From Pomphorhynchus laevis (lineage: Eukaryota > Acanthocephala > Palaeacanthocephala > Echinorhynchida > Pomphorhynchidae), in assembly GCA_012934845.2 (NCBI GenBank), contig WNNJ02000521.1:18597-82596 (forward strand): DNA of 64,000 bases, given 5' to 3'. Every line of letters begins with the position of its first letter. Position 1 is the first letter of the stretch. Positions 45,021-57,040 of the stretch are shown here, piece by piece. The translations under genes and the position numbers were made by a program. The notes under the pieces are model-generated. The model ran no database searches, was not told the DNA's origin, and saw only the letters and a program-made list of their open reading frames with translations.

Positions 45021-46940
45021 CCTTCTCTAAACCAACGATCCCAATTTGTGTTTGGGTAGCATCCACAAAGATCTTATTATGGCATGCTTTATGTTGTTTA
45101 GGTAAAGTCAGGGGCTCCTTATCAATGAGCCACTCCAAAAATCAGGACTGCCATGGCTCATCCTGGTAAAGGAGCTTATGCGCAGTGGAAAAGAAAGGAA
45201 GATAGTAATTTATCAAGCCTCTCAAACGCATTCCTTGGCGACTAGTGATAGGTGATTTTAAGATCCTTAGATACGCTACCGCCGCCCAAAAGCGCGATAA
45301 CGCATCTGATGTAATCTCAACATTAACTGCCGACCAAGTGCCTCCTAAGAAGGTTATTTTCTTACGGGGGCGTAAAATGCTCTTCTCTAAATTAGGAGAC
45401 AGATTTCCACTTTTGCAGAGAGAAAGAAGCTTACGCACTGCTGCTGCTAGAACAGCCTTTGAATTATGCGAAAGGATCATATCATCTATATGAGTTCAAG
45501 CTTCAACCCCTTGCTTACGAGCGAAATGTGTAATGGCGTTGCCAATCATTTGCGCCCAGAAGGAGCCCCAAGGTATACCGAAAGGCACGACTTTATAATG
45601 ATAGAAGTTACCATTATACTCAAAGGCGGTTTTAAGCCAATCAGAAGGGCATAACGGAATTTGGTAAAACATTGACTTAAAGTCGATTATTACGTACCAT
45701 TCCTTGCAAACAATATGCTCTCTATCCAAGACTTGATATATGGAAGGCAGATAGAAATCTGGGGTTTTACACCCATCCCATATCCGCCCGTCATAAATTA
45801 GTCTATAAGAGTCCTTCTTGGATATCAAGAATACTCTTGAGCGGTATTGTGGTTTAGTCCTTTTTGGTAAAGGAGCTATTATACCCTTCCTGATGTGATA
45901 TCGAATGGCTCTTGTAAGTGCTTGACTTACGTTTGATCGCCACCGACGCCAACTAACCGGCATGACTTCAATTCTTACTCTATTACGGAAAATCGAACGT
46001 ACATGCTTCGGTGCCTGACTTTGTTCTAAAAGTCGAGGGATGTCGGCCACATCAGATACCTCAGGATGACGTTGATACGATGTTGATCGTAGTTTAACTA
46101 TCTCTCCTAACAATGATCCAAGATCAATGTCTTCCAAGGCACGTTCAATGAACATTTCGTGGTGCGCTAGGACTATTGATGTAGGAGTTTGCTGACTGAG
46201 TATGTCAAGATACTCGTTCACAGTCAGTGTATCTTTCATCAATTGTATGAGATTCTGATGTAGAACTGCATACATGTCCTCTCCTGACATCTGATCAACA
46301 ATATCTCTTATTGGTGGCCTGAATAAATCAGGTATCACCGAGAATATTGCGTGCATCGTCCCAGGGTCACTACCTGTAGAGTGATGGATCAGATTCCTGA
46401 CAGTTTCAGCAGGGAAATGAGCTATAGGGAGTTGACGTCTATAATGCTCAATACCCCTACTGCTCTGCTGCTTGAAAGTTTCAAATGCCCAGTCAAGAAG
46501 TAAATCTTGAGCTGTCCTTCGAGATTGCGTAGGATACACGTTGTGTATCCTAGGCTGATGAGCCCTATATAAAGCCTCTTCTTCCCAGTACTCGTAATCC
46601 AATTGGATTCTTTCCTGGGTGTCCATTATCAGGACATAGGCATAAGGCTCATCATTGTCGTCCGGCAAAGTGAGCGCCGATTCAGTTAGATGATTATCTA
46701 AGTCTGAACCCGTCCCAAGCAATGTATCAATTGCTGTCTGGAACTCCTGCACCGTATATGTGAGAGGATTCGAGGATCCCACACATCGGTTATAATATGA
46801 TACTTGGGGATTTCAACGACAGAACTGGTCGTTGGATCAATGCAGCACTTCGCATAGCTAGGAACGGTTATCTTATTCACAAACCTCCGTCCTTTACTTT
46901 TCATTGCACATAAACAAATTCTATCCTCGACATTTTACTG
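45021..46940 (-). mobile_element. fossil RT-RNase H element, hepadnavirus-like or DIRS-like
   Basis: A minus-strand element inserted in the plus-strand LINE. A long N-terminal region (about 46.0-46.9 kb) without a known domain precedes an RT with KKDSYRLIYDGR, WYVIIDFKSMFYQIPL, VVPFGIPWGSFWAQMIGNAI and an IDDMILS catalytic box near 45,480. A thumb region follows (KITFLGGTWSA), then an RNase H start KIFVDATQTQIGIVG near 45,050. The AQ....AI run after the P.G block, and the FVDAT.T RNase H start, recall hepadnavirus polymerase (FADATPTGWG) more than gypsy (which has FQ). DIRS is the alternative. No LTR, integrase, zinc knuckle or recombinase is seen. Broken in about two or three places; edges are approximate. 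Confidence 0.6.
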
Positions 46941-47042
46941 CTTCACTCGAGGTGGTTGTTAAAACCCCTCTGCACGGAACAGTCGCGCTAGCAATTGTCC
47001 ACATATCATGACCTAATTCGTTGAAGAATTGAGGAAGATACA

Positions 47043-48390
47043 TTGCTTCGAAGGAGGTTTCACTTTGATCCGATCAGAGTGGGCTTCTTGCAAGTGGCTA
47101 ACAAACCATTTCCGAGAATAGGGAATGAAAGTCTGACCGAATTTAATACCTACCTCTTTTCGCAAGCTACCGCGATTTTATCGACTACCTATAAATGTCG
47201 TATATACAAATCCACTCCAGCGAAACTCAAGGTCCTAGCGAAACTGCTTAACCTCTCTAATCTCTCTGTTTCCGCAAAACAGGCTCTCTCTAATGAATAC
47301 TGAAGCGCTAGATATAGGTTCCAGCTGAGTAGAGATAGAACGAGTATCGCTCAGCTTTATCCTTCTCAGTCTTCCTTTTGGAAGATTTTTAAGCAAGAGA
47401 AGTTTGTTTGAAGGATAGAGCATTGGGTTGGATCGGTAGTATAGGCCTTAAAAAGGTTTGAGAGGAGTAACGAGCCTTACACAACTATGGAGTCACTCAA
47501 ACACCACAACCAATCCCGCATTGTGATAACTTCAGGAGTAGAGATCTATCTGCGACAGATATACTCAGCTCTTGGGATCCACTTCCGGACAACACCAAAT
47601 CCGTCGCACCACTTTCTTCTTGTGTCTGTCAGCGTTTGACAGCCGATCAGAGAAGAGAGGTGGCTGTCACAATGCTTTTAGCATCCACATCCGAGGTATC
47701 AAGCATCAATACTAGTAAGCGAGATTGTATTAATAAGAAAACAATCCTGCTTATGTCCTAAAGATCTGCGACCCATTTCGATTCAAAATGCCCTAGTGTC
47801 AATTTACGAATAAGCGCTTGCACGTAAAATCCGCGACCATTTAATTGGGCGTAACTTGATCCCTCCAGGTTTAAATGGATTCGTCAAAGGTCGCTCGGTC
47901 CATTCAGCAGTTGGTGAGGTAGAACAGTTTTTGTCAGGATTATAGCCATCGTCTAGTTGTGGCTGTTTTTCTTGACTTTTCTGATGCATTTGACCGCATC
48001 TCCATTCCTTTTGTAATCTCTTCTCAAGTCCTTCGGGTTGCTTGCGAGAATTGTGAACAGGGTAGAGATACTGCTGTACACTAAGCCATTTTATTATGAA
48101 GACGACCCTGACACGTGTCAGTTCTACCCGTTTTAGGGTGTGCCTCAAGGTTCCCCACTTTCTCATATCTTATATCTTGTTGCATCCATTAACCTATTCA
48201 AAATATTTAAACGCGAACAACGTCTAGTGGTGGACGCTGATGACACCACAGACCTGTGGTGTCAATACTTTCAATGTCAATATCAAAATTTCCTCTTTCT
48301 AAATATTGGATTTCTGATGTTATCAAAATATTGCATCCAAATGACGCCATTATGTTCAAACGATGATTACAATTCCGAAAATTAAATAAA
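47043..48390 (+). pseudogene. I/Jockey-like LINE ORF2, RT remains (continuation)
   Basis: Right-hand part of the LINE cut at 45,020. The frame at 47043-47303 (FNTYLFSQATAILSTTYKCRI) lies between endonuclease and RT. From about 47,750: CPKDLRPISIQNALVSIYE, then ALARKIRDHLIGRNLIPPGLNGFVKGRSVHSAVGEVEQF, the RT finger and palm blocks; a DFSDAFDRI-like A box near 47,975 in another frame; PQGSPLSHILYLVASINLF at 48,140; and VDADDTTDLW, a damaged catalytic box, near 48,225-48,255. Numerous stops. It resembles the element at 1-1,835 in RT blocks and ORF1 type, so both probably belong to one family. Confidence 0.7.
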
Positions 48391-50080
48391 TATTACCATA
48401 AATATTGTAAAAATATTAAACGTTTAAGTATATTTGAAATACATGTATTCCTTTAAAGTATTTTTTGTTGTATTTCAAATGTCATGTCAAAGACTATTAC
48501 TGACGATAAAAGTAAGGTTAAATATATAAAATGATTAGAGAAGTTTTTGCCAAAATGCATTTTAAATTAGCGACAATTTATATTTTAGTAATGAAGATAA
48601 TAAGGTTTTTGAAGACGAAGCGTTTGAATGTTTGTAATATTTTGAAAACAGATTAATAGTGCCATCCGTTAAGCCCATATTCGCAAAACGTTCGATTGTG
48701 CTTCAATGAAATACCTTTTCCAATCTCAATCTAGGTGTGCTTTTTCAATGAACGCTTTTGATTCAACACCGAGCATAACATAGCTTAATCCTTTCTCCGA
48801 ATTTTGCCTTGATCATGCCCGCTTCTCTCTTTTTCGTTGCCGTTCACTTTACTTCCTTTTACTCCATTTTTGTCTTTTTTTCTTACCAGTCACTTTATCT
48901 TCCTCATTTCTCAACTCATGTTTTTATCCTTGTTAATTTTTCTTTTTCTTTAACGACTCACCTTTTTCCTTTGCGGTTTTTACACTGAAGTATAATACGC
49001 ATTTTAGTTCTTATTATCGCGGCTCGTGTATAAGCTATCAAAATGATAAAGTCTCGTTTGATACATTTTATGTGAACTCTATTGCTATATGTTTTAAGTT
49101 ATCTAATGTAAAAATACTAACTTGTAAAATATCTCTACAGCATTTTATATTTGTTCTATGCAGATAATACTTCTCGCTTATAAAACAAAAACGTCTGACA
49201 TTTGTAATTTACACGTTTCATTCAAATACTTTCATTTGAGACGATTTTTTCAACTATACTATTCTATATAAATAGTGTACAGTCGCACTTATTTCTAACT
49301 TTTCTACGTTTCTGCCAATAATTTCAATTCGTAAGTAAAATTTTAGGATAGCATTTTAGCTCTAAAGTAGTAGCTCTTTATATTATCCAGGCATAATAAG
49401 AAACATTACTTCTAACATGTTCTTTGGTTTTTAAACTGACACATACATCATTATACCAAATTAAAGAATTTATACTTCCACATATCTAATTTATTTACTA
49501 TATCTTAAGATGACACTATGTTATTTAATAATGATATATTGTATTTTTAGCTTAGAACATTTTGCTTTAAAATATTTATTTTTATTAAGATATTAACTAC
49601 TATAATATTTTAATATCTATTTAATATCGGATTAAAGGCAAGCCAATCTACTTAAACTTTTTGATCATTAAATATTATTTTTTAGTTTGTTAAATTAAAT
49701 TGAACTAATTTTACATTTAATATAATAGCTTTTATATCAATTATTTGATTGGAGACGATTTAAACAAAACAGTACATAATTTAGATTGAACTTTTTCCAT
49801 TTATACATAAAATATGATATTTTAATTTCCTTAATTTACCAGGCAAATTGATTCGCTACTTTTTGGATATTGAGTGCTATAATGAAATTGTCTCTGGTTA
49901 TAAAATCGTTTTTGAAGTTAACTTTGTGATATTGCATTTATTTAAAAGTTGATATTGTCATATAGAAATTATTGTTTTTAACATAATATAATGATGTTAA
50001 TATTTTTTAAATGATTATTATTAGATTTTTAATAATGTATACGGTATCAAATAAAAAAGATGTGGATCCTCTTAAATATG
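48391..50080. other. A+T-rich non-coding region
   Basis: No open frame of note, no repeat shared with the rest of the window that I can see. Pyrimidine-rich stretch at 48,790-48,990. Confidence 0.5.
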
Positions 50081-51460
50081 TCAATTCCAGGAGGACTTAT
50101 CTTATTTGCCAGAAAGTGTGAAGAGCATTGATCACGAATGGGATATATTCAGATTCTCGCTTGCTAACGCAGCCTTGAAAAGTTTTGGCTCGAAGGCATT
50201 ATGTGCTTGTCTCAGAGGAAATGATCGAACTGCTTGGTAGACACTAACAGTTAGAGATTTTGGCCAACATAAGAAGCTTGCTTATAAGACAGCTTTGTCA
50301 AATAAATCAAATGAAGCTGTAGACAAGTACCAAAGGGCAAAGAGAGCTTCAGCTCGAGCAGTTACTGAAGTGAAGAAGTCGAATCGGGAAAAGTTATGGG
50401 AGCATTTAGAACTTGATTATAGTTCAGCTTCGAAGATGTTCTGGATGACGATCAGGAACCTTCTGTTGGAAAGCAGAAAACTCTTCAAACTGTATATTAC
50501 AAGAGAAGATCTATGCTTACTGACATTAAAGAAATTCTTGGTTGTGAAAATAGCATTTTGGGAGTCTTCTTAATCTGATAGAATTACCTTTTCTTGTAGA
50601 AGTAGAGCCTTTAGAAACAACGGAAGGGCTCATCTCATTGGAAAAGGTCATTGCTGCAGTTAATAAACTGCGTAATGGCAATTCTATTGGCGTAGATGAG
50701 AATTGACCTAAAGCGTTAACTGATCTAGTCGTTGTTGGCATGAAGTGGCTAACACGGATCTTAAACGTTGCATTAAAGTCAGGCAAGGTTCATAGTGAGT
50801 GGTGAATTGAGATGGTGGTACCGATCTTGAAGAAAGGTGTTCGAAGTGTGTGTTCCAATTATCAATGCATCACTCTTATATGCCAAGCTGATAAGTGTTT
50901 TGCTAGGATTCTTGAGTAAAGGATTCGACCTATAGTTGAGAGACAGTTGCAAGATGAAAAATTCGGCTTTCGTTCTGGTTGTGGAACAACGGATCAGCAC
51001 TTTACTCTCCCAACTATCCTTGAACGATCTTGGGAGTTCGCTCAACCGGCTACATTTGTTTTGTAAAGTTGGAGATTGCGTTTGACCGAGTTCCGCGAAA
51101 GAGATTGTGGATGGTACTAAAGGAGTGTGAAGTACCATACTTTCTTGGGGTAGCTATGGCTTCATTGTAAACGCAAGGTATGAGTTGTGTTCGTGTTTTA
51201 GGTACGAAGCCTGAATCATTGTAGTAGGTGTTGAGCTTTTCAGGGTTGCCATTTGTCTTCACTTTTTTTCCTTGTTTGCAAAGAAAAAATTTCGAAACGG
51301 CCTGCGCTGACGAATTTTGGTATTTAGTTTGATTCCATCGGGATACCTGCTTTTGCAAGTATCCTGATGGAACCTGATATCTGCTTTTCGCCGATTACTT
51401 TGTTTTGTTGGTTTCTTGTTCTGAAGACTGACAATGCCTACTCTATCGATTTTCGATGAA
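50081..51460 (+). pseudogene. RTE-like LINE, RT part
   Basis: Plus-strand fragment of an RTE-type polymerase without its endonuclease. The frame at 50295-50573 (DKYQRAKRASARAVTEVKKSNREKLWEHLE...FWMTIRNL) is the link region before RT. It continues ISLEKVIAAVNKLRNGNSIGVDE, then MVVPILKKGVRSVCSNYQCITLI, DEKFGFRSGCGTTDQ and a damaged PLSPLLFLVC-like block near 51,240-51,290. Stops and frameshifts are common, and a small inverted duplication of TCCATC(G/A)GGATAC sequence lies at 51,330-51,380 just before the place of the YADD box. The same family occurs on the minus strand at 61.0-61.65 kb. Confidence 0.7.
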
Positions 51461-53385
51461 ATGTCAAGCGTCATGGATGCATACCTTTCTTTAAATAAGT
51501 TACTGGTACATTTCACTCGTTTGTTCAGTTTCGAGCATAGTGCTTTTATTCATATTGACTCAACATTACTCAATTTTAGCTTTCTTTTTGTAAAAGATAT
51601 AACTCAGAAGTTACTTGATTTCATATAATGGAAATCATTGCCTTCTTGATTGTCCGTACATTCATTTCATTGTGTTTTACTAATGCGGAATCCCATATTT
51701 TTGAATGTGTTTCTAATCTAGGAGATTTGAAGGGCGTGTGCATTGTATATCGTTAATTACATTAAATCTCTGTAACATTGGCAGCTTGTCTTTGGGAGGG
51801 GAAAACATTTTAATGTGTAATTATTACTAATTATACGATATTGTGTAGATATTTTTTTCGTTTGAAGTCGACATAGTTTCTGATCAAGTAGTTTCTGATC
51901 AAAAATAATCGAAAATGATGCTTCGCGGGTTGATAATTTCTGTTATAATATTTTGATTACTAGTTGATGATAAAGTTAGCTGAAATATTGTACATAAATA
52001 AGAAAATGATTTATCTGCTCTTTAATAGTTTGTAAATTGCAAATTTAATGTTTTTATATATTTGTTTTTGTAGATGATTTCAAGCATATTTTTAATTTTT
52101 AAAATTAAATTCGTTAATGTTTAAATCCAATGTTTTAGTATTTAATCTATAAATACGATAATGCGATTTTTCTCTATGTGATTTAGAAAACCGCATGTCC
52201 CTTTTGATTTTATTTATCTCACTTCTGAATTTAAAAGTTGTGTTGATGACTTCACAACACAGCTTAAGGAATAATGACAGCTTTGTGAGCAACACAAGCA
52301 ACAATGCATTTCAAACAACGTAAGTACATTTGCTGATTAGTCGAACATTACCTTTCAAGATTTGTTCATGAATTTTGACATACTAGTCTATCGGTAGATT
52401 TTAAGTTTTGATGCTGAAATTTATATTTTATAGCGTTAATGATAACTGTTAATAAATTTATTTATAAAAAATAAATTAGCATTATAAAATTAAATAATTA
52501 AAATAGCTGATAGTGATCCATATTTTATTTAATATTTTCAAAAAGGATCAACTCTATTTTATTTTAATATTTCTGCAGCAAACCTCCTCAGAAACATAAA
52601 ATAATTTCATTTTTTTGTTGTTTACTGTGTACGTTTTGCAGTAGCCATCGAAATTTTTAAAAAGTAAAATAGTATTTTTTTGATTCTGTTCCGAAATCTT
52701 TTATTGAATTTAATATTAATTAACGTAAATATTTTATTAAAGCCAAGTTGTTTTATATCAAATATAAAAATTATATAATGCATCCAAGATATTGAATTGA
52801 ATTTTGCCTTTGTAAGCAAAATGTTTGAATCTAAAGATTTCTTTTAATTTGAAAATTAAATTTGTTATAATTTTGAATTAGTTTAATCTATAGCTTCCGA
52901 TGTTTCTAATATTTTTTCGTTTTACATTAAAGCGTGCATCGACAGTACAAATATTAGACTTGACAAAATTAGAATAACACCCAATAACCCCATCTACACT
53001 CTTTGATGACCCATATTTTGCTTCAATAAATTTGTAAACAAATAATTTCTTTAAATAATGCTTTAATTTTAATATTTGAATTCAAATTCTACCAAGTATT
53101 TTTGCTAAGCAATCAAGTTGAGGAAAACGAAGAAATAGCATCTACAGAAATCGAAAACAATGTATCCCGAAAACAGGAAGGTCCAAACAATTCATCTAAA
53201 CCTCCTTTAACGTAAGCTATACTTATATAATCATTTAGCATTTTATTTTTGTTAGCGAAAACTATACAATTCAATTATTATGCCGAAACTGCAATTATTT
53301 AAATGTGTAAGTTAGATTTAATTGGTTTTGTTAATTTGGGTTTGCATACATGAATGCTTATAAAATTTGATTGGTACACTACCGT
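51461..53385. other. A+T-rich non-coding region
   Basis: No gene or repeat recognised; short frames at 51,434, 52,092 and 52,622 have no recognisable motif. Direct duplication of TTTCTGATCAA at 51,880-51,902. Confidence 0.45.
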
Positions 53386-53720
53386 GCTCGAATCGAGGAT
53401 ACTCTTCAGTCTGCAACTTCGACTCTTGACTTCAGTCTTCACTCTTCGACTATCACATAACAGTGATATATATCACAAAGTCATATATCACAAAAGCAGT
53501 CGAAACGCATCCTAACCACTTCATCTGACTGACGATAACTGATGGGTATTTAGGAACGTCTCGGAGTGATACATTTGACTGATGGAGATGATGATCGAAA
53601 TCCAATTATTTAGCAGCAAATACGGATTGAAAATCAATCGTAGCCAGCTTTGGCTTCTGAATCACAGTTTAAAGCGATTTTTCGCAATAACAATTTATAA
53701 AAAGACACATTCCTTTCTGA
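53386..53720 (+). repeat. satellite scrap and related repeat family B, copy 2
   Basis: Starts with a short minus-like scrap of the 357-bp unit (CTCGAATCGAGGATACTCTTCAGTCTGCAA), then family B from about 53,475: AAAAGCAGTCGAAACG, CTGACTGACGATAACTG, and the frame SSKYGLKINRSQLWLLNHS, close to copy 1 at 28,176-28,400. The outer stem is decayed here. Confidence 0.7.
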
Positions 53721-53754
53721 ATCCTGTGAGAAATGCAGTGATATATATGAATTC

Positions 53755-54025
53755 CTTTAATATAAATAAGAATATATATTATATCTAAAATAATATATAA
53801 TACAATAAAAAATATATAATATATGTAATATATATTATATTATATAATATATAATTATAATATAATATAATATATTTTTTTATATCATTATATATTATAT
53901 AATTATATAATAATATAATATATAATATTTACATTATTTATATTATATTATAATATATATTTTATAAAATATATTATATATTATATTATATATTTTATAT
54001 AAATAATATATATAATATTATATTA
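53755..54025. repeat. imperfect TA-rich low-complexity tract
   Basis: About 270 bp of TATAAT/ATATTA variants separating family B from another 357-bp satellite relic, the same arrangement as at 28.1 kb but degenerate. Confidence 0.85.
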
Positions 54026-54027
54026 TC

Positions 54028-54295
54028 AAGCATCAGAATTTAGATCCTCTGGTTGTTAATGATTTCTTGCATTGCAAATTGTAGGATTTAGGAGCTTAAG
54101 CCATTCACAATTTCAGTTAAACGTCGGAAATGCATTTTTACAATGTCATAGAGGCCGCCGAAACGGCGTGTGATAGTTCATCTTACTGACGATGGCTGCT
54201 GGCTATCACATGACCGTCTAAGAGTGACAAGAGTTTGCAGGCTGAAGAATATGCTCGATTCAAAAACTTACTGAAATATATATAACATAATTTAA
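54028..54295 (+). repeat. diverged 357-bp satellite unit
   Basis: Old copy spanning the second half of one unit and first half of the next (ATCAAGCATCAGAATTTAGAT to GCTGAAGAATATGCTCGATT). Contains stops in both frames and differs at many positions from the main array, showing the family existed long before the array was amplified. Confidence 0.85.
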
Positions 54296-54374
54296 GGTAT
54301 TCACTGTTGCTGGGACCCTCGAGGAGTACTTGTTCATATTTGAATATTAATATTATTACACCAGAAAATTAAAG

Positions 54375-54800
54375 AATTTGCTTATTAACGTTTCGCCCTT
54401 TGGGCTTTTTCAAGCTGGAATACAGGTACAAACAAAATAAATATGTCACAATTTAAATTTAGTTTTTTTCCAATTGTAGTTTTTTCCAATCTGTCATTAA
54501 CCAAGTTTTTAACTTGGTTAAAAGTTTTTGACCGTGGATTTTCCAAGTTTTTTTATAATGACATATTGAAAGTTAGCATTTTCAGTATTGTGAACTTGTA
54601 CACAATTTTTCACGATCGCATCTCTCTAGATACGTTTTTATTTTAAGTCTGATCGTTTGTTGTATAGTCTTATATTCATTGTTCGACCTGATTCACCGAC
54701 ATAATGAGCATCGCATAGACTGCACATTCCAACGTATACGATTCCTTGAGATCTACAATCTGTGTATGTCGTTAACGAATAGCTTAGCCTTGTCGAGGTG
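54375..54800 (-). pseudogene. Penelope-like element fragment (GIY-YIG nuclease) with hammerhead-like tail
   Basis: On the minus strand at about 54,665-54,765 reads GIVYVGMCSLCDAHYVGESGR, the core of a GIY-YIG endonuclease (GIVY ... YVG ... R) with its C..C pair, as found at the C-terminus of Penelope-like retroelement polymerases. Some tens of codons of tail follow. At 54,375-54,415 comes AGCCC-AAA-GGGC-GAAACG, a hammerhead-like stem II and GAAAC box. The partner box (CTTGAAAAA) is degenerate. No RT is found nearby. Penelope-like elements are known to carry hammerheads in their terminal repeats. Confidence 0.6.
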
Positions 54801-54959
54801 CTCTCAAACTTTCACAGTCAAGGATGTTATCGCATCATTTTGATGTATTGATCTCACACATGTTACAATGTCCTTGCTTACGATTATGATTATCTTCTTT
54901 GTACTTGCTAAGTTTAGACTTTACTATATACCTTGAAATATTCATTCTTGACTAGATAC

Positions 54960-55625
54960 CTCGAATATATATGATAGAGATTGCATCAAAGATGCTTGAT
55001 AACAACGGTCAAGAATTACATTGGATTACAGCAATATGTTAAAAGCTACTGTCGGTAATTAACTGGACTACACTCAACGATCAGTATACTATTCGTATCT
55101 AATAGACGTCAGAAATGACCATCAGCGCTCATCAATAGTATGATCCATCTCGATGACGTTTCGGCGGTCAGCGTGACTTTTGACAAAGGGAATTTCCGAT
55201 AAATTGCTAAAGTTCCAGTGGCAAAAACGCTCGTAAACTGGAAACTTGCTTATCAGACCATCTCTATCCATATCAGGCAATTCATTTGCTGCTACATCAC
55301 ATCATATGTTGGATCCTTTAAATGAGCCGGCATATGTATCATAAAGATTGCATCAAAGATGCTTGATAACAACGGTCAAGAATTACATTGGATTACAGCA
55401 ATATGTTAAAGCTGCTGTCGGTAATTAACTGGACTACATTCAACGATCGGCATACTATTCGTCAATACTAGACATCAGAAATGACCAACAGCGCTCTTCA
55501 GTAGTATGAGCAATCTCGATGACGTTTCGACTGCCCGCGTAACTTTTGAACAAGAGCATTTCCGATAAATTCTTTAAGTTCCTGTGGAAAAAATCTCGTA
55601 AACTGGAAACTTGCTTATATATACA
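54960..55625 (-). repeat. tandem repeat family C, about two units
   Basis: Two copies of a unit about 370 bp long: GATTGCATCAAAGATGCTTGATAAC, TCGGTAATTAACTGGACTACA, CTCGATGACGTTTCG and CGTAAACTGGAAACTTGCTTAT recur at 54,970-55,255 and 55,345-55,620. The minus strand of unit 2 has GAAACG followed 23 nt later by CTGAAGA, the spacing seen in the 357-bp satellite. Non-coding. Confidence 0.8.
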
Positions 55626-55639
55626 AAATGATGTGGCCT

Positions 55640-55870
55640 GATAGACTGGGCTTCAATTCCCGACTTTCAGTCACCATGTCACTTGTATACGACCAATGAG
55701 TACCCGGCAATACTCGTCAGTAGAATGAAGTACTCACTGATCGTTTCGGTTGCCTGTGTGACATTGTGAATAAAGGCGTTTCCGACACTTTGCTTAATTG
55801 ACTGAGGCTTACGCTCTTTACCAGATCGAATTATTGTGCGGACCATTCTTAAACCCTAGGCAGAGTTGTC
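55640..55870 (-). repeat. repeat family D, relative of the 357-bp satellite
   Basis: The minus strand contains CACAATGTCACACAGGCAACCGAAACG, then CTACTGACGAGTATTGCCGGG, alignable with the satellite's CACAATGTCACAGAGGCAGCCGAAACG and CTTACTGACGATGGCTGCCGG. The outer stem is again preserved with different bases (GGCAA/TTGCC). The rest is diverged. Confidence 0.65.
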
Positions 55871-56049
55871 GCTGCACTTCTTCTATCCTTAATGGATACG
55901 GTATGTATGATGGTAGTGCACGGATGAGATGAGTAGACAACAGTCCAGGATTTCTTTCGAAATACTGCATTTATACAAACTGGTGTATATATATTAAAAT
56001 ATTATATTTGAAAATGGTGTATATATATAGAAATTTTATATTTTCTTCG

Positions 56050-56116
56050 TAAAAAAAGAAATATTTACTATTCAATTAATTCGAAGCTTTCGGCAAAATG
56101 CCTAACTCAGCAATTG

Positions 56117-56162
<46 letters not shown>

Positions 56163-56345
56163 TGTGGGTGTTTTTCTCACAGCTGGGGTCCTTTTCAATG
56201 AACTCTTTTTTTCAATAAATATTATCTCACCAATATTTCCAGCAGTTTGTCTTTGAGAAAATAAACAACAAAGTTATTTATTGAACGTTTCGGCTTTTTT
56301 GCCTTTATCAACAGCGAAAAAAATGTGCACACGCATTCTATATAT
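56050..56345 (-). repeat. two hammerhead-like hairpin motifs and (TA)n tract
   Basis: Minus strand at 56,081-56,116: CTGAGTTA, GGCA-TTT-TGCC, GAAAGC. Minus strand at 56,281-56,315: TTGATAAA, GGC-AAAAAA-GCC, GAAACG. Both keep the stem II and GAAA box with damaged CTGANGA boxes. A 41-bp (TA)n tract lies at 56,118-56,158 between them. Probably ends of decayed Penelope-like or retrozyme-like copies. Confidence 0.5.
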
Positions 56346-56509
56346 ATATAGATTTTTTGTATGAGATCATGAAGATCGATTGGAATCGGGACTGGTGATC
56401 CTTTGATGGATTCTTATTTATGTAACGAATAGTTGCTAGGTCACACGAGGTGACTTTCGCATTGAAAACCAGCTACAGAATCCTTCCTTCATGATATACA
56501 ATTCCATAC

Positions 56510-56599
56510 ACCCTGACTACTAACGGCGCCATTGCCACAACCGTTTTCGTTTCGCCCGCTTTTTGCCACATGTTGGTAGCCCCGGGCTCGTCAGAAGGC
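56510..56599 (-). ncRNA. candidate type I hammerhead in S repeat, unit 1
   Basis: Minus strand: AGCCTT before CTGACGA, stem II GCCCG...CGGGC with an inner GCTAC/GTGGC helix, GAAAC directly after CGGGC, an extended stem III (AC/GT at the junction, then AACGG/CCGTT), cleavage triplet GTC, and AGGGT pairing with the bases before CTGACGA (two G-U pairs). All invariant bases are present; stem I is the weak point. Confidence 0.65.
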
Positions 56600-56951
56600 T
56601 GACTACCAACTCTTCGCCTTTTGAAATTTGACTTATCCGAAATTCGAGCTGTCGGTCTCCGTACTTGGCTTGCGCTTTTGACTGCTAGGCTACGAATCCA
56701 GGATTACCAGATTTCACACAGTATATGAAACCTTCCATCATGATATCCAGAAACTGCATTGTCCGAGATGCTTCTCTGGCATGCTTATTATAGATTTTAT
56801 CGTATGAGATCATGAAGATCGATTGGAATCGGGACTGGTGATCCTTTGATGGATTCTTATTTATGTAACAATAGTTGCTAGGTCACACGAGGTGACTTTC
56901 GCATTGAAAACCAGCTACAGAATCCTTCCTTCATGATATCCAATTCCATAC

Positions 56952-57040
56952 ACCCTGACTACTAACGGCGCCATTGCCACAACCGTTTTCGTTTTCCCGC
57001 TTTTTGCCACATGTTGGTAGCCCCGGGCTCGTCAGAAGGC
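56952..57040 (-). ncRNA. S repeat hammerhead, unit 2, core damaged
   Basis: As unit 1 but the GGGCGAAAC box reads GGGAAAAC, so the invariant G and the stem II closing pair are lost. Likely not self-cleaving. Confidence 0.55.

Noticed and set aside
54443-54646. Phe/Ser-rich plus-strand frame
   Set aside because: Antisense to the Penelope-like fragment's tail; low-complexity composition.
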